Below are positions 62,861 to 64,000 of a stretch of DNA of 64,000 bases, one piece after another. Below the pieces are notes generated by a model. It was not told the origin of the DNA. It saw only the letters and a program-made list of their open reading frames with translations, and did no database searches. Both the position numbers and the translations under genes were made by a program. Origin of the DNA: Knoellia sp031844405 (GTDB lineage: Bacteria; Actinomycetota; Actinomycetes; Actinomycetales; Dermatophilaceae); contig JAUZVC010000001.1 of assembly GCA_031844405.1 (NCBI GenBank), forward strand, positions 1,054,001 through 1,118,000, read 5' to 3'. How positions within the stretch are numbered: position 1 is the first letter of the stretch; each line of letters begins with the position of its first letter.

Positions 62861-64000
62861 ATGCGTGTCGCCATCAACCTGCTCACCGACGACCCGCGCA
62901 CGCCCTCGGGTGCGCACTGGTTCTGGAAGCAGGTCGTCAGGGAGATGGACCCGATGCTCGGCGAGGACGAGGAGCTCCACCTCCTCGTGAGCCCGCAGGT
63001 CCGTCACGAGCACTCGGACTACGGGCCGCGCGTCCACCACGTCACCTTCCCCTGGTCGAACGAGCGCCGGACGCTGCGCACCCTGAGCGAGCAGCTCTAT
63101 GCGCCGGTTCGGCTGCCACTGGCCGGAATCGACGTCTTCAACACGCTCATCGCACCTCTCGTGCGACCCGCGCCGGGGGTCGTCGCTCACCTCAAGACGA
63201 TGCACGCCTTCACGACACCGGCGGCGATCAACCCGGCCGTGCGGCTCTACCGCCGCCTCGGCTACCCCCACACGGTGCGCATGGCCGACGTCGTCATCCT
63301 CAACTCCGAGAGCCTGCGTCGCGAGGTCGAGACGCACCTCGACGTGGAGCCCGACAAGCTCCGGCTCATCCCCGAGGCCGTGGACCACGAGGTCTTCCGC
63401 CCGGGCGACCCCGACGAGGCGGCCGCCCGGCTCCGGCGCGGCTGGGGGATCGAGGGCCCCTTCGTCCTCTTCGTCTCCTCGCTGTGGCCCTACAAGAACG
63501 TCGACGGGCTGCTGCGGGCCTTCGCCACCGTCCGCAGGGAGCTTCCGGGCCACCGCCTCGTCGTCGTCGGCAGCGCGGCGGACGCTGCGTATGCCGGTGA
63601 GCTGAGAGCGCTGTCGTCGCGCCTCGGTCTCGACGATGCCGTCGTCTGGGTGGGCGGTGTGCGGCACCACGACACGCTGCCCTTCTACCGCGCGGCCGAC
63701 GCGTTCGTCTACCCGTCGCACAACGAGACGTTCGGGCTGCCGATCCTCGAGGCGATGGCCTGCGGCTGCCCCGTCGTCACCTCGGATCGCAGCGCGATGC
63801 CGGAGACCGCCGGTGGTGCGGCCCTGCTCGCCACTCCGGACGACCCGAGGGCGCTGGCCGAGGCGATCGTCGCCGCGTGCGGTGACGAGGGCCCAAGGCT
63901 GCGCGAGCTCGGACCCGGGCGGGCGGCGGAGTTCACCTGGTCTGCGACGGCGAAGTCCACCCTCGAGGTCTACCGCGAGGTCCACCGCGCACGAGGAGGC
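62861..64000 (+). CDS. Glycosyltransferase family 4 protein (partial, continues past right edge)
   Basis: The frame is open for 380 codons to the window end. It starts MRVAINLLTDDPRTPSGAHWFWKQVV. Donor-site motifs are FVSSLWPYKNVDGLLRAFA near 205 and the EX7E-type NETFGLPILEAMACGCPVV near 288. The ATG lies two bases after the HAD/SIS stop. It is the second GT4 enzyme of the EPS locus. Substrates are unknown; little is probably missing. Confidence 0.9.
   Translation, partial: MRVAINLLTDDPRTPSGAHWFWKQVVREMDPMLGEDEELHLLVSPQVRHEHSDYGPRVHHVTFPWSNERRTLRTLSEQLYAPVRLPLAGIDVFNTLIAPLVRPAPGVVAHLKTMHAFTTPAAINPAVRLYRRLGYPHTVRMADVVILNSESLRREVETHLDVEPDKLRLIPEAVDHEVFRPGDPDEAAARLRRGWGIEGPFVLFVSSLWPYKNVDGLLRAFATVRRELPGHRLVVVGSAADAAYAGELRALSSRLGLDDAVVWVGGVRHHDTLPFYRAADAFVYPSHNETFGLPILEAMACGCPVVTSDRSAMPETAGGAALLATPDDPRALAEAIVAACGDEGPRLRELGPGRAAEFTWSATAKSTLEVYREVHRARGG

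Overview
The window is about 64 kb of very GC-rich, gene-dense DNA with actinobacterial features: GTG/TTG starts, GTGA/ATGA start-stop overlaps, many leaderless start codons with a TANNNT box 6-7 nt upstream, the metG-tatD-rpfB-rsmA-ispE-ABC-F neighbourhood, the glmU-prs...rplY-pth neighbourhood, and a pmt gene divergent from rsmI. I infer an actinomycete near the Intrasporangiaceae (Micrococcales). The family placement is inference only.

Region by region. (1) 1-2.1 kb: a leftward group with two small paralogous proteins (one clearly secreted), a doubtful small ORF region, and an ECF sigma factor cut by the left edge. (2) 2.3-8.5 kb: a RecB-like nuclease/helicase, protein O-mannosyltransferase (pmt) and rsmI. 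(3) 8.5-14 kb: a 1136-residue secreted repeat protein divergent from an O-antigen-ligase-like membrane protein with a TPR-like tail. This block has a different base composition and looks like an insert. (4) 14-22.6 kb: a DksA/TraR zinc finger, a secreted beta-helix protein, an aldo/keto reductase, the sdhCAB operon, a CPBP protease and a DUF4126 protein. (5) 22.7-31.9 kb: core genes metG, tatD, rpfB, rsmA, ispE and an ABC-F ATPase, with an epimerase on the opposite strand. (6) 31.8-34.7 kb: a duplicated 52-bp hairpin element, a MarR gene divergent from trans-aconitate methyltransferase across a double palindrome, a VOC protein, a TetR regulator and a tRNA-Gln. (7) 34.8-39.5 kb: a secreted lysyl-oxidase-like protein, a frameshifted ion channel, and a LysR/MFS divergent pair. 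(8) 39.6-45.5 kb: glmU-prs, a CGNR regulator, an EamA transporter, rplY and pth.

(9) 45.5-64 kb is the most distinctive part: an exopolysaccharide (EPS) cluster on one strand. It holds an initiating polyprenyl-phosphate glycosylphosphotransferase, a NeuD-like acyltransferase, an AlgD-type nucleotide-sugar dehydrogenase, a GT4 glycosyltransferase, an asparagine-synthase-like amidotransferase, a two-domain dehydrogenase/oxidoreductase, a heparinase II/III-like protein, two Wzz-like proteins whose kinase-like tails lack a P-loop, a Wzy-like polymerase, a fused heptose phosphatase/isomerase, and a further GT4 enzyme that runs off the right edge. From algD to the window end most genes overlap by 4 nt, so it reads as one long operon. 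The same 25-bp element lies exactly 27 nt upstream of an identical TAGCGT box before the initiating transferase and again before algD, which suggests one regulator controls both halves. The polymer and its regulator cannot be identified from sequence alone.

No transposase, integrase, CRISPR array or rRNA gene was seen.
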